Of a stretch of DNA of 64,000 nucleotides, positions 18,209-27,174 are shown piece by piece. The DNA is taken from NCBI RefSeq assembly GCF_000497245.1, contig NZ_AWTC01000009.1:1-64000 (forward strand). The letters run 5' to 3'. The translations under genes and the position numbers were made by a program. How positions within the stretch are numbered: position 1 is the stretch's first letter; each line of letters begins with the position of its first letter. The notes under the pieces are model-generated. The model did no database searches and was not told the DNA's origin. It saw only the letters and a program-made list of their open reading frames with translations. This DNA comes from Sporolactobacillus laevolacticus DSM 442 (GTDB lineage: Bacteria; Bacillota; Bacilli; Bacillales; Sporolactobacillaceae).

Positions 18209-18894
18209 AATTAATTTGGAAATAGGTGGATCAGGTTAAATCAAAAAATTAGATTCTAATGTGCGACATTGATCGGTTTTTTTCGCGATTCTTTCGGTTT
18301 AATTATCCTTTTAATCTTCTCTTGCTGTCGAAATTTTTTTGAAGAATTGTGAAGAAATCGTTATAATGTAAATCATAACTTAAAAAGCGCGCGGAAATTT
18401 AGGCTTTTTCAATCCTATGATGAGATCAATTAAGGTTAAATTTTCTCTATGATGAACTAAAGTATCGCACGACATGAAGGTTATTAGAAGATCTATCGTT
18501 ACATAACGATATTTCTTCTTTTACCCTTCTAGTGCGTTAGGATTCGTGAATATCAGGAAAGGACTTTAAAAATTTGTATTTAGGGTGTGTCTATTTTAAA
18601 AAGAACATGGGGAAGTTCAGATTCCATTTTGGCTATTTATGCAGTGATAACTAATGAACCTTGTTTTTTAGTTTGATTTGATTGTGAAAAAGATCACTTT
18701 TTTGCTACCGTCTTCTACTGAAACTGAACCGGTTAGAGAGACACTTTTGATCTCAGACGAGTCCGTTTTTGCCTAAGTTTATGAACATGTTGAACAAAGG
18801 TAATAGAGGCCTTTTTTGTTTTTTTAGATATAGATTGAAAAACTAAATATTTTTGGCGCAAATAGATATAAGAAAACAGAAGGTGTGAAGAACA
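18209..18894 (+). other. long AT-rich upstream region of the permease gene
   Basis: No gene found in nearly 690 nt on either strand. The main structure is a hairpin at 18486-18520: an outer AGAAG/CTTCT pairing and an inner ATCGTTA/TAACGAT, followed by TTTTACCC, which could terminate or attenuate. The region probably holds the permease promoter and leader; I recognise no riboswitch class in it. Confidence 0.45.
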
Positions 18895-20493
18895 ATGAAA
18901 AATAAAATGCGCCGTGAAATGCGTACTTTTTCCTTAACCATGACTGGACTAGGCTCGATCATCGGTTCCGGTTGGCTTTTTGGTTCATGGAAAGCCGCAA
19001 GTGTGGCAGGACCGGCAGCGATCTACTCATGGGTTATTGGCATGGTTTTGATTCTTTTAATCGGACTCACTTTTGCTGAATTAGGATCTTTGTTCCCGGC
19101 AACAGGCGGCATGGTCAGATATGGCCAATTTTCTCACGGATCATTAGTTGGATTTATTACTGGATGGGCGAACTGGATCGCCATTGTTTCCGTTATTCCA
19201 GTCGAAGCGGTTGCTTCTGCACAATATCTAAGCTCCTGGAAATTTGATTGGGCACATGGACTGTACAATGGTACTGAATTGACAGCAACAGGTCTTTTTG
19301 TGGCGGGATTTCTCGTCTTCATTTATTTTTTAGTGAACTATTTTACAGTTCAATTATTTGCGAGAGTCAACTCAGCGATTACCGTCTTTAAGTTTATTAT
19401 TCCTACCTGCGCAATAGTAGGTATTCTATTTGTAGGATTTCACGGTCAGAATTTTGTCGAAGTACAGCATGGAGGATTTATGCCAAACGGCTGGTCCGGT
19501 GTATTGACTGCAGTTGCAACTTCGGGTATTGTATTTGCGTTTAACGGCTTCCAAAGCCCGATTAACTTAGCAGGTGAAGCAAAAAATCCGGGACGTTCCA
19601 TTCCGATTGCTGTTATAAGTTCGATACTTATTGCCGGAGTAATCTATGTTTTGTTACAAATCTCTTTTATTGGTGGCGTGACACCAGATATGCTGGCGCA
19701 TGGCTGGTCACATCTCAACCTTAGTTCACCATTCGCAGATCTAGCTATGGCACTTGGATTGAACTGGCTTGTTCTGTTATTATTTGCTGACGCGTTTGTG
19801 TCACCATCCGGAACGGGTATGACGTATACAGCAACGACTGCACGCATGATTTACGGTATGGAAAGAAATGGGTATTTTCCTAAAGTGTTTGGCAAAGTGA
19901 ATCGTGCATTTGGCGTTCCACGTGCAGCTATGTGGCTTAATCTTGGTGTCTCTTATCTATTCTTGTTCCTATTCCGTGGGTGGGGTTCGCTTGCAAGTGT
20001 TATTTCGGTAGCGACGCTTATCTCTTACGTTACAGGCCCAATCTGTGTCATGGTCTTCCGGCGTTTCGGTCAGGACATCAACAATCCGCTTCGCATTAAG
20101 GGGATGCATATTATTGCACCGCTTGCATTTATTGCCGGTTCCATGATCTATTATTGGGCGACTTGGCCCCTTACTGGAAAAGTAACGTTCATCGTTATCG
20201 TTGGGTTGCCTATTTACTTCTATTATCAGGCAAAAGCTCAATTCAAAGGGTTTGCTAAGGATTTCAAAGCCGGTGTCTGGCTGATGGCATATCTTGGATT
20301 TATGGTTATCATGTCCTGGATTGGAAGCAGTAAGTTTGGCGGTCAAGATATTATTCCGTTTGGTTATGACTTCCTAGTTATCGCTGTGTTCAGCTTTGTG
20401 TTCTATATTTGGGGTGTTAAGAGTGGCTGGCTGACGGAGCAATTAAAGATGCGCGAAGATACGATGCGACAGAACAATACTGAAAACGAATAA
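18895..20493 (+). CDS. APC-family amino acid permease (YveA/aspartate-proton symporter type)
   Basis: 532 residues with about 12-14 membrane helices. The first helix has the APC substrate motif GSIIGSGWLFGSW near 20-32. GFQSPINLAGEAKNPGRSIP near 220-240 and the conserved ATTARMIYGMERNGYFPKVF near 310-330 are also present. Residue patterns follow B. subtilis YveA, an aspartate:H+ symporter, better than other APC members I know, but substrate is inferred. It stands alone between a long leader and a strong terminator. AGGTGTG precedes the start. Confidence 0.85.
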   Translation: MKNKMRREMRTFSLTMTGLGSIIGSGWLFGSWKAASVAGPAAIYSWVIGMVLILLIGLTFAELGSLFPATGGMVRYGQFSHGSLVGFITGWANWIAIVSVIPVEAVASAQYLSSWKFDWAHGLYNGTELTATGLFVAGFLVFIYFLVNYFTVQLFARVNSAITVFKFIIPTCAIVGILFVGFHGQNFVEVQHGGFMPNGWSGVLTAVATSGIVFAFNGFQSPINLAGEAKNPGRSIPIAVISSILIAGVIYVLLQISFIGGVTPDMLAHGWSHLNLSSPFADLAMALGLNWLVLLLFADAFVSPSGTGMTYTATTARMIYGMERNGYFPKVFGKVNRAFGVPRAAMWLNLGVSYLFLFLFRGWGSLASVISVATLISYVTGPICVMVFRRFGQDINNPLRIKGMHIIAPLAFIAGSMIYYWATWPLTGKVTFIVIVGLPIYFYYQAKAQFKGFAKDFKAGVWLMAYLGFMVIMSWIGSSKFGGQDIIPFGYDFLVIAVFSFVFYIWGVKSGWLTEQLKMREDTMRQNNTENE

Positions 20494-20523
20494 ATATTGA
20501 TGATCGAAGTATTTGTAAAACGA

Positions 20524-20573
20524 CAACAGGCAACGTCTCCATATATCTGGAGATGCTGCCTGTTGTTTTTTTG
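20524..20573 (+). terminator. intrinsic terminator after the permease gene
   Basis: AACAGGCA...TCTCC pairs with GGAGA...TGCCTGTT, followed by seven T. Confidence 0.88.
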
Positions 20574-20615
20574 TGCAGTTTTGATTATATAGGGGAGTCA
20601 AAAGTAAAAGATGAC

Positions 20616-20732
20616 CTAGCTTTTTTCGCGAGCGGCGATTTGTTTTTCAAACTTCATTGTAAGGGCAATGTCATCAAGGCCGTTAAGCCAACATCTTTGT
20701 TTGGTAAGGATCGACGTTGGAAAAGCAGGTCT
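20616..20732 (-). pseudogene. leuD: leuD remnant (C-terminal tail of 3-isopropylmalate dehydratase small subunit)
   Basis: On the minus strand, a frame that opens only after a stop at 20735 encodes a peptide ending LNGLDDIALTMKFEKQIAAR and a few more residues. LNGLDDIALT is the hallmark end of LeuD, where it follows a KQxLLNGLDDI segment; here KQRCWLNGLDDI is visible. The other ~160 residues of LeuD are absent and no start or ribosome site exists. It is a decayed fragment of a leucine biosynthesis operon, with no other leu gene nearby. Confidence 0.75.
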
Positions 20733-20860
20733 TTAGCATATAATATCCACCTTATCAGATCATTTGGAAAACCACATTTAATGATCTAGGTTTATTGCCC
20801 ACTAAATTTTTTTAAAGTGAATGTTTCTCATGTCTAAATGGCTTAATGAAGCCGAGTTTT

Positions 20861-22963
20861 CTAGTCTTTATTTTTGTCCATTGCGGACTTCAACGCATCC
20901 GCCAGGCTGTTTCCTATTGGTTCGCTGCTGCTGTTTAGTTTATTCAGTAATCGGCGCGTTTCTCTTTTATCTGCTTTTTTCTTTGTCTGGTCCGCTTTTT
21001 CAATAATACCGCATGTTCGGCACTGGAAGTAGATACCTGCTTTTCCATGGTGCATCTCCATTTTCTTGTGACAGTGCGGGCAGCGTTTGTTTGAGAGTTT
21101 AGGATCTTTACGTTTTCGAAAGCCACACTCACGATTGATGCAGACGAGAACGCGGCCGCCATCGCGATCACGAACTTCCTTCATCGGGGATCCGCATTCG
21201 GGACACTTAGAACCAGTGAGATTTTGGATCTTATAGGATTGTTCGCTTTCTTTGACTTCGCGAACAAGTTGAATCGTTTGTTTGCGAATGTTCTCCATAA
21301 ACTGTTTCGGATTCCCATGCCCTTTGGCGATTTCTTCCAGCTGGCGTTCCCACTGTGCTGTTAATTCAGGAGATTTGAGGTCTTGGTTCACTAAGTCAAT
21401 CAGCTGTTTGCCTTTTCCAGTAGGACGCAGGTGTCCGCTTACACGATCAATAGATTCAGCTTGCAGCAGCTTCTCAATAATATCTGCACGAGTCGCGGGA
21501 GTACCCAACCCGTATTTTTCCATTTTCGTCAGCAGATCTGCTTCTGAATAACGTGCAGGCGGTTCTGTCATCTTCTCATCGAGTCGAACATTTTTGATCG
21601 GCAATTTCTGTCCTTTCTCCAAGTGTGTCCTGTTTGCCACACCTTTTTCTGAGGCAGAAGCAGTAAGCTGCTTAAAACCAGCCTCAATCTGTGTGCTTTT
21701 TTTGAGAATAAACGTTTCTCCATTGACGTTTAATTCAGCGCGCAGGCTTTGAAAGCTGTATTCGGGATAGAAAAGGGCAAGAAACCGGCGTACGATCATA
21801 TCATAAAGCTGGCGCTCATCTTCGGATAAGTCACTCATGAACACCGGTTCTTCTGTAGGAATTAGTGCATGATGGTCACTGACTTTCGCATCATTGTAGA
21901 CGTAAGCAGCCAGCACTTTGCCATTTTGCCGATGTAGGATCGGCCGTGTCACATCGCCATAAGCGGAAGATATCGCTTTAAGACGCTCAGGCATAGTGGA
22001 GGCAATGTCATGCGTGAGATAGCGTGAATCCGTGCGCGGGTAGGTGACGATTTTATAATGCTCATAGAGATTTTGAAGCACGTTCAATGTTTTTTTGGCA
22101 GAAAAACCGAATTTTCTATTGGCATCGCGCTGCAATTCAGTCAGATCATAGGGGAGCGGCTGCTTTTCATGCTTCGTTTTGACTGAGAGCGTTTGAACAA
22201 TCGCATCCTGTCCGATTATCTTTGTTTTTATTGCTTCAGCTTCTTTAAGCGATGTGATCCTTGATTGATCTCCTCGCTGCCATGTTGCCAGTGAATCTCC
22301 CAGATCGATATGTAGCGTCCAGTACGGCTCAGGCCTGAATGCTTGGATTGCTTGTTCTCTATTCAGAATCATGGAAAGTGTCGGCGTTTGTACACGGCCG
22401 GCAGAAAGCGAATCGTTGTACTTTGTTGTCAGTGCCCGTGAAATATTTAATCCGATCAGCCAATCCGCCTCTGATCGACAGACTGCAGAATGATACAGTT
22501 TATCATAGTCCTTTGCCGGTTTTAACTGGTTAAATCCTGTACGAATTGCCTTATCTGTCTGTGATGAGATCCACAGTCTTTTAATGGGTTTATGCCAGTT
22601 AATTTTTTCAATGATCCAACGGGCAACCAGTTCTCCTTCACGTCCTGCGTCAGTTGCGATAATCAATTCGCTGAGATCCTGACGCTTCGCAAGTTTCTGA
22701 ATGGCCTGGAACTGTCCTCGAGTCTGTTTGATTGGCTTAATTTCCATTTGATCCGGAATGATTGGCAAGTCTTCAAGACGCCAGGTTTTGTATTTATTAT
22801 CGTATTCCTCAGGCATCTTTAATTCGATCAGATGGCCGAGCGCCCAAGTGACGACATATCGATCGCCTTCAATAAATGAACGATTTGCATTTCGGCAGCC
22901 GAGCACACGCGCAATTTCGCGAGCGACACTTGGTTTTTCAGCCAAAACAAGTGATTTAGACAT
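20861..22963 (-). CDS. topB: DNA topoisomerase III
   Basis: Type IA topoisomerase that decatenates and relaxes DNA through a 5'-phosphotyrosine. 700 residues. TOPRIM domain at the N-terminus (LAEKPSVAREIA near 6, ATDAGREGELVARW near 105), the strand-passage domain with LSAGRVQTPTL near 190, and the catalytic Tyr in TYPRTDSRYL near 310. The C-terminal part has two zinc-ribbon-like Cys4 units (CPECGS...CINRECG; CPHCHKK...CRTCG near 600-660), as in Bacillus TopB. AAAGGAATT lies before ATG 22963. Single gene, with a plausible own promoter. Confidence 0.96.
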   Translation of the reverse strand: MSKSLVLAEKPSVAREIARVLGCRNANRSFIEGDRYVVTWALGHLIELKMPEEYDNKYKTWRLEDLPIIPDQMEIKPIKQTRGQFQAIQKLAKRQDLSELIIATDAGREGELVARWIIEKINWHKPIKRLWISSQTDKAIRTGFNQLKPAKDYDKLYHSAVCRSEADWLIGLNISRALTTKYNDSLSAGRVQTPTLSMILNREQAIQAFRPEPYWTLHIDLGDSLATWQRGDQSRITSLKEAEAIKTKIIGQDAIVQTLSVKTKHEKQPLPYDLTELQRDANRKFGFSAKKTLNVLQNLYEHYKIVTYPRTDSRYLTHDIASTMPERLKAISSAYGDVTRPILHRQNGKVLAAYVYNDAKVSDHHALIPTEEPVFMSDLSEDERQLYDMIVRRFLALFYPEYSFQSLRAELNVNGETFILKKSTQIEAGFKQLTASASEKGVANRTHLEKGQKLPIKNVRLDEKMTEPPARYSEADLLTKMEKYGLGTPATRADIIEKLLQAESIDRVSGHLRPTGKGKQLIDLVNQDLKSPELTAQWERQLEEIAKGHGNPKQFMENIRKQTIQLVREVKESEQSYKIQNLTGSKCPECGSPMKEVRDRDGGRVLVCINRECGFRKRKDPKLSNKRCPHCHKKMEMHHGKAGIYFQCRTCGIIEKADQTKKKADKRETRRLLNKLNSSSEPIGNSLADALKSAMDKNKD

Positions 22964-23157
22964 AACGGAATTCCTTTCTTTTCATGCTAGGATAGATACA
23001 GAACACTAATTATTATAGCGGACGGTATCAAAAATTTCAGTTGTGAGAATAAATATGGGTTCAGCGTGTTTCCTGTAAATGCATCGGATGACACGAAAAT
23101 GAGTGAGGATTCGGAAAGAATTGATTTAAATTCTGATAAGATTCTTTCAATTCAGGG

Positions 23158-23186
23158 TTTACTTCAATTGGAAATAATTATATAAT
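23158..23186 (+). promoter_or_regulatory. sigma-A promoter of the bmr-type operon
   Basis: TTTACT (23158-23163), 17-bp spacer, TATAAT (23181-23186), about 30 nt before the leader peptide's ribosome site. Confidence 0.75.
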
Positions 23187-23223
23187 GGCTACATTGATTT
23201 CAAATAGGATGGAGGTGAACGTC

Positions 23224-23322
23224 ATGAGAGTATCACATACAGCGGTTTTCGGAGTACGCAAGATGTTTGTTAACCCCGCCGGTGATCACCTGGCGTTCAC
23301 CTCTTTTCCTCGGCATTTTTGA
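23224..23322 (+). CDS. bmrB: BmrB-like regulatory leader peptide
   Basis: A 32-codon frame with a near-ideal ribosome site (GGAGGTGAAC, 7 nt before ATG). It precedes a terminator and a BmrCD-type ABC exporter, the arrangement of B. subtilis bmrB-bmrC-bmrD, where translation of BmrB controls transcription attenuation in response to ribosome-targeting antibiotics. Peptide sequence is not alignable by eye to BmrB, so the name rests on position and mechanism. The RNA folds are mutually exclusive: GAGGTGAACG (23212-23221) is a perfect complement of CGTTCACCTC (23294-23303). CTCTTTTCC (23301-23309) can pair with GGAGAAGAG (23373-23381) in the terminator's 5' arm. Confidence 0.72.
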   Translation: MRVSHTAVFGVRKMFVNPAGDHLAFTSFPRHF

Positions 23323-23365
23323 CGATCTAACCGTCTGAAGTTTAGCGGTTTTTCATGTCTTTATA

Positions 23366-23407
23366 AGCCACTGGAGAAGAGCAATTCTGTTCTCCTGTGG
23401 CTTTTTT
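23366..23407 (+). terminator. attenuator terminator of the bmr-type operon
   Basis: AGCCAC-T-GGAGAA pairs with TTCTCC-T-GTGGCT, followed by a T run. It lies 43 nt after the leader peptide stop and 40 nt before the exporter gene. Its 5' arm is also the target of the antiterminator segment at 23301-23309. A smaller hairpin (AACCG/CGGTT, 23329-23350) lies between. Confidence 0.85.
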
Positions 23408-23449
23408 GTGCCGTAAAAAGAGTTGTTGTTTTAACAAGGAGGTAGTCGC

Positions 23450-25207
23450 GTGCGCATTTTTATTGATTTATGGTGGTTTTTTAAGCAGGAGCGGTTGAAA
23501 TACTTTTTTGGGATTGTCTTTCTCATGCTTTCCAGCTTTATTTCCTTACTTCCGCCTTACGTTGTTGGAGTCATCGTGGATGACATCAGAACGAGAAGCT
23601 TATCATCATTTATTCTTGGCAAATGGATTTTGTTTTTAGTGATTATAGGCGTTGTTTATTATTGTACCGGTTATTTGTGGAGGCAGCTGATCTTCGGATC
23701 CTCAATTATTCTAGCAAATCAGCTGAGAAATGATTTATATAAGCATTTTACGAAGCTGTCACCAAACTTCTTTCAGAAAAGACGCATTGGAGACTTGATG
23801 GCGCATGCGACGAATGATATCAGCGCAGTTCAAAATGCGGCAGGCGAAGGAATTCTAACTCTTGTGGATTCCATGACGATGGGTGCCATGGTCATCGTAA
23901 CGATGTCGGCATTTATAAGCTGGAAACTTACCTTAATCACGCTCTTACCGATGCCGATTATGGTTCTGCTGACCATGCACTATGGATCGCTTTTGCATAA
24001 ACGTTTTGGGAAAGCGCAGGCTGCTTTTTCCGATCTGAATGACAAGGTTCAGGAAAATGTGTCGGGGGTCCGCGTAATCAAAGCGTTTGGCGAAGAAGAT
24101 GCGCAGATCAATGTATTCCGAAAAGCTTCGAAGGATGTTGTGGATAAAAATATTGCTGTGGCGAAAGTGGATTCACTTTTTGATCCTACCATTACGTTTA
24201 TTGTCGCTTTTTGCTATTTTCTTGCACTTATCTTTGGATCCAAGTATGTTGTCGAAGGCACGATGACGATTGGTAGCCTGACCAGTTTCACCTTGTACCT
24301 TGGACAGCTGGTTTGGCCAATGCTGGCGTTTGGCTTTCTGTTCAATATTGTTGAACGTGGAAGTGCGTCTTATGACCGAATTCGCCGGCTTCTTGCGGTC
24401 AAACCGGAAATCACAGATCTTGAGGGGGCATCGACTCAAGTACCAAGCGGTGCAATTGAATATAACATCAGTAATTTTCATTATCCGGAGAGTGGTTCAA
24501 ATGTGTTATCAAACATTGATGTCACTATTGAACAGGGCCAAACGCTGGGCATCGTTGGAAAAACAGGAGCGGGCAAAACCACTTTGCTGCGTCTGATTCT
24601 GCGTGAATTTGATATCAAAGATGGCCAGATCCGCATTGGCGGAACTGCTATCCGTGATGTGACCATGGAAGCGTTGCGAAGCGCAATCGGTTATGTGCCG
24701 CAGGACCATATCTTGTTCTCAGCGACGATTGCTGAAAATATTGCATTTGCAAAGCCGGAGGCGACACAAGAAGAGGTTGAGCGTGTCGCAAAGCTTGCAA
24801 GCATCCATGAAGATATTCTCCATTTTAAAGAAGGGTATAAGACGGTTGTTGGTGAACGCGGGGTGACACTTTCCGGCGGACAGAAGCAGCGCATTTCCAT
24901 TGCCAGGGCTTTGCTTGCCGATCCGGAGATACTGATCTTCGATGATTCGCTTTCTGCTGTCGACGCACGTACCGAGGTGTCAATTCTACAGGCGCTGAAA
25001 CAGGAACGCCAGAACAAGACTACATTGATTTCTGCGCATCGCTTAAGTGCAGTTGAGCATGCCGATCTTATTATCGTACTTGATGAGGGGAAAATCATTG
25101 AACGAGGCACACACGAAGAATTGATTCAAAAGCATGGATGGTACGCTGAGATGTACGCGCATCAGCAGCTTGAATCGCTGGTTTCGGAAGGAGGAGGTAA
25201 GGCATGA
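23450..25207 (+). CDS. bmrC: heterodimeric multidrug ABC exporter subunit, BmrC-like
   Basis: 585 residues, the same length as B. subtilis BmrC (YheI). Six-helix exporter domain (about 1-310), then the nucleotide-binding domain: Walker A GKTGAGKTT near 365, signature LSGGQKQR near 480, Walker B EILIFDDSLSAVD near 500. The residue after the Walker B Asp is Asp, not the catalytic Glu, so this subunit contributes to the degenerate ATP site, as in BmrC. GTG start with AAGGAGG 7 nt upstream. It overlaps the next gene by ATGA. Likely induced by translation inhibitors through the upstream leader. Confidence 0.92.
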   Translation: MRIFIDLWWFFKQERLKYFFGIVFLMLSSFISLLPPYVVGVIVDDIRTRSLSSFILGKWILFLVIIGVVYYCTGYLWRQLIFGSSIILANQLRNDLYKHFTKLSPNFFQKRRIGDLMAHATNDISAVQNAAGEGILTLVDSMTMGAMVIVTMSAFISWKLTLITLLPMPIMVLLTMHYGSLLHKRFGKAQAAFSDLNDKVQENVSGVRVIKAFGEEDAQINVFRKASKDVVDKNIAVAKVDSLFDPTITFIVAFCYFLALIFGSKYVVEGTMTIGSLTSFTLYLGQLVWPMLAFGFLFNIVERGSASYDRIRRLLAVKPEITDLEGASTQVPSGAIEYNISNFHYPESGSNVLSNIDVTIEQGQTLGIVGKTGAGKTTLLRLILREFDIKDGQIRIGGTAIRDVTMEALRSAIGYVPQDHILFSATIAENIAFAKPEATQEEVERVAKLASIHEDILHFKEGYKTVVGERGVTLSGGQKQRISIARALLADPEILIFDDSLSAVDARTEVSILQALKQERQNKTTLISAHRLSAVEHADLIIVLDEGKIIERGTHEELIQKHGWYAEMYAHQQLESLVSEGGGKA

Positions 25208-26997
25208 ACGAGGAACAGAATTTAACACATCTTTCCGGTAGCTACGTCATGAAAAGATTGCTGTCCTACCTGAAATATTTCAAGAGAAAGGTCGCAATCA
25301 CTTTTATTGTTTTGCTGATCGCCACTGGGGCGGATGTGCTCGGTCCAATTGTTATGAAGGTGTTCATTGATAACTATTTGACACCACGTGTGTTCCCTGT
25401 ACAGCCTCTTGTCTTTCTGGCAGTGTCATTCGTAGGCTTATATGCGATTTCGGCGCTATTTAATTATTACCAAGTGCTTTCTTTTCAAAAGATTGCTCTA
25501 AATATCATTCAGATCATGCGTGTCGAAGTTTTCGCTAAGGTTCAGCATTTAGGATTGCGCTTTTTTGATCAGACACCAGGTGGGAGCCTTGTTTCAAGAA
25601 TTACAAACGATACGGAAACCATTAAAGATCTATATGTTACCGTGCTATCAACAATCGTCAACAGCACAATCATGATGATTGGCATCTTTGCAGGTATGTT
25701 TTTCCTTGATGTACGGCTAGCTCTGATCTGTTTTATTCTCATGCCTTTTCTTATCGTTCTAATGTGGGTATATCGTACACTCAGTTCTAAAATTTATCGC
25801 GTGACCCGGGTGAAGCTTAGTCAATTAAACGCAAAGTTAAATGAATCGCTTCAAGGCATGGCTATGATCCAGGCGATGAGGCAGGAAAAACGATTGAGAA
25901 ATGAGTTTGGTCAAATCAATCATGATCATAAGACGGCGATGCTTAAGAGTGTACGGTTAAACAGCTTAATGCTTCGTTCCGCTGTTTATTCCGTTTATTT
26001 AATCGGCTTGATGATGATTCTAAGTTTCTTTGGCATTCAATCGTTTGATAATGTGGTGAAAATTGGTGTTTTATACGCGTTCATTAATTACCTTGATCGT
26101 TTCTTTGATCCGATTAACCAGATTATGCAACAATTGACCATTTTCCAACAAGCTATGGTATCAGCAGAACGTGTTTTTGGGCTCCTTGATGATGAACGGA
26201 TGGCTCCGGTTCAACAGGGAGACTCAAGTCCAGCTGTAAAAGAAGGTCGTGTGGAATTCCGTGACGTGACCTTCTCTTATGACGGTAAAACTGATGTGTT
26301 GAAGCATATTTCCTTTACTGCGAATCCTGGTGAAACGGTAGCGCTTGTCGGCCACACCGGGAGCGGGAAGAGCTCGATTATTAACCTACTGATGCGTTTT
26401 TATCCGATTGAACGCGGCGGTGTCTTTATCGATGGTGAGCCACTCACCGGATTCTCTGATGATGAGCTGCGAAATCGAATCGGACTGGTGCTCCAGGACT
26501 CGTTCATGTTTGTCGGGGATGTCGCAGATAATATTCGGCTCAGTCATAATCAAATCACGGAAGAACAAGTAAAAGAAGCAGCTGAATTCGTTCAGGCAGA
26601 CAAGTTTATAGAAAAATTGCCGAACCAATACCATGAGCCAGTTGGCGAACGAGGCGCTACGTTCTCAAGTGGGCAACGTCAATTGCTTTCATTTGCTCGA
26701 ACAATGGCACAAAATCCAAAGATCCTTGTCCTTGATGAAGCCACAGCAAGCGTGGATACCGAGACCGAAGAAGCAATTCAACTTGCACTGTCCAAGATGA
26801 GAAGGGGACGGACAACGATCGCGATCGCTCACCGTTTATCCACCATTCAGGATGCAGATCAAATTCTTGTTTTGCATCGTGGAGAAATTGTTGAGCGCGG
26901 CACGCATCAAGAATTGTTACAAAAAGGCGGGTTGTATTTTAATATGTACCAGCTGCAGCATGGCAAGGGTCTAGAGAATGTGTCCGCTGCTAAGTGA
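25204..26997 (+). CDS. bmrD: heterodimeric multidrug ABC exporter subunit, BmrD-like
   Basis: 597 residues. Exporter membrane domain (about 20-330) then NBD with Walker A GHTGSGKSS near 385, Walker B KILVLDEATASVD near 510 with a proper catalytic Glu, and switch His in AIAHRLST. Its signature is FSSGQRQ, a departure from LSGGQ that places the weak signature opposite the degenerate Walker B of the BmrC-like partner. The pair thus has one consensus and one degenerate ATP site, the usual asymmetric heterodimer. B. subtilis BmrD is longer, mainly through an extended loop. Confidence 0.92.
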   Translation: MNEEQNLTHLSGSYVMKRLLSYLKYFKRKVAITFIVLLIATGADVLGPIVMKVFIDNYLTPRVFPVQPLVFLAVSFVGLYAISALFNYYQVLSFQKIALNIIQIMRVEVFAKVQHLGLRFFDQTPGGSLVSRITNDTETIKDLYVTVLSTIVNSTIMMIGIFAGMFFLDVRLALICFILMPFLIVLMWVYRTLSSKIYRVTRVKLSQLNAKLNESLQGMAMIQAMRQEKRLRNEFGQINHDHKTAMLKSVRLNSLMLRSAVYSVYLIGLMMILSFFGIQSFDNVVKIGVLYAFINYLDRFFDPINQIMQQLTIFQQAMVSAERVFGLLDDERMAPVQQGDSSPAVKEGRVEFRDVTFSYDGKTDVLKHISFTANPGETVALVGHTGSGKSSIINLLMRFYPIERGGVFIDGEPLTGFSDDELRNRIGLVLQDSFMFVGDVADNIRLSHNQITEEQVKEAAEFVQADKFIEKLPNQYHEPVGERGATFSSGQRQLLSFARTMAQNPKILVLDEATASVDTETEEAIQLALSKMRRGRTTIAIAHRLSTIQDADQILVLHRGEIVERGTHQELLQKGGLYFNMYQLQHGKGLENVSAAK

Positions 26998-27036
26998 TCC
27001 ATTCTTGAGCAGATCAAAATGAAGAGTCATTTAAGA

Positions 27037-27066
27037 AGGGGCTTGGGTAACCAGGCCCCTTTTTCA
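27037..27066 (+). terminator. intrinsic terminator of the bmr-type operon
   Basis: AGGGGC pairs with GCCCCT around a 12-nt loop, followed by TTTT. Confidence 0.78.
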
Positions 27067-27174
27067 ATTTTTTCGAACGTGTATGTTTATACTTCCGAAA
27101 GAGTGGGAGGATGACATATAATAAGAGTAGTGAAGGCGTGCCTAGAGAAATTGAGCAAGAGGTGATTTCTAACC

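Noticed and set aside
20553-20789. 78-codon plus-strand frame after the permease terminator
   Set aside because: It starts inside the terminator hairpin and is antisense to the leuD remnant; no ribosome site.
23224-23322. Leader frame as an enzyme or toxin gene
   Set aside because: Thirty-two residues with no signal, helix or motif; position before a terminator and exporter explains it better as a leader peptide.
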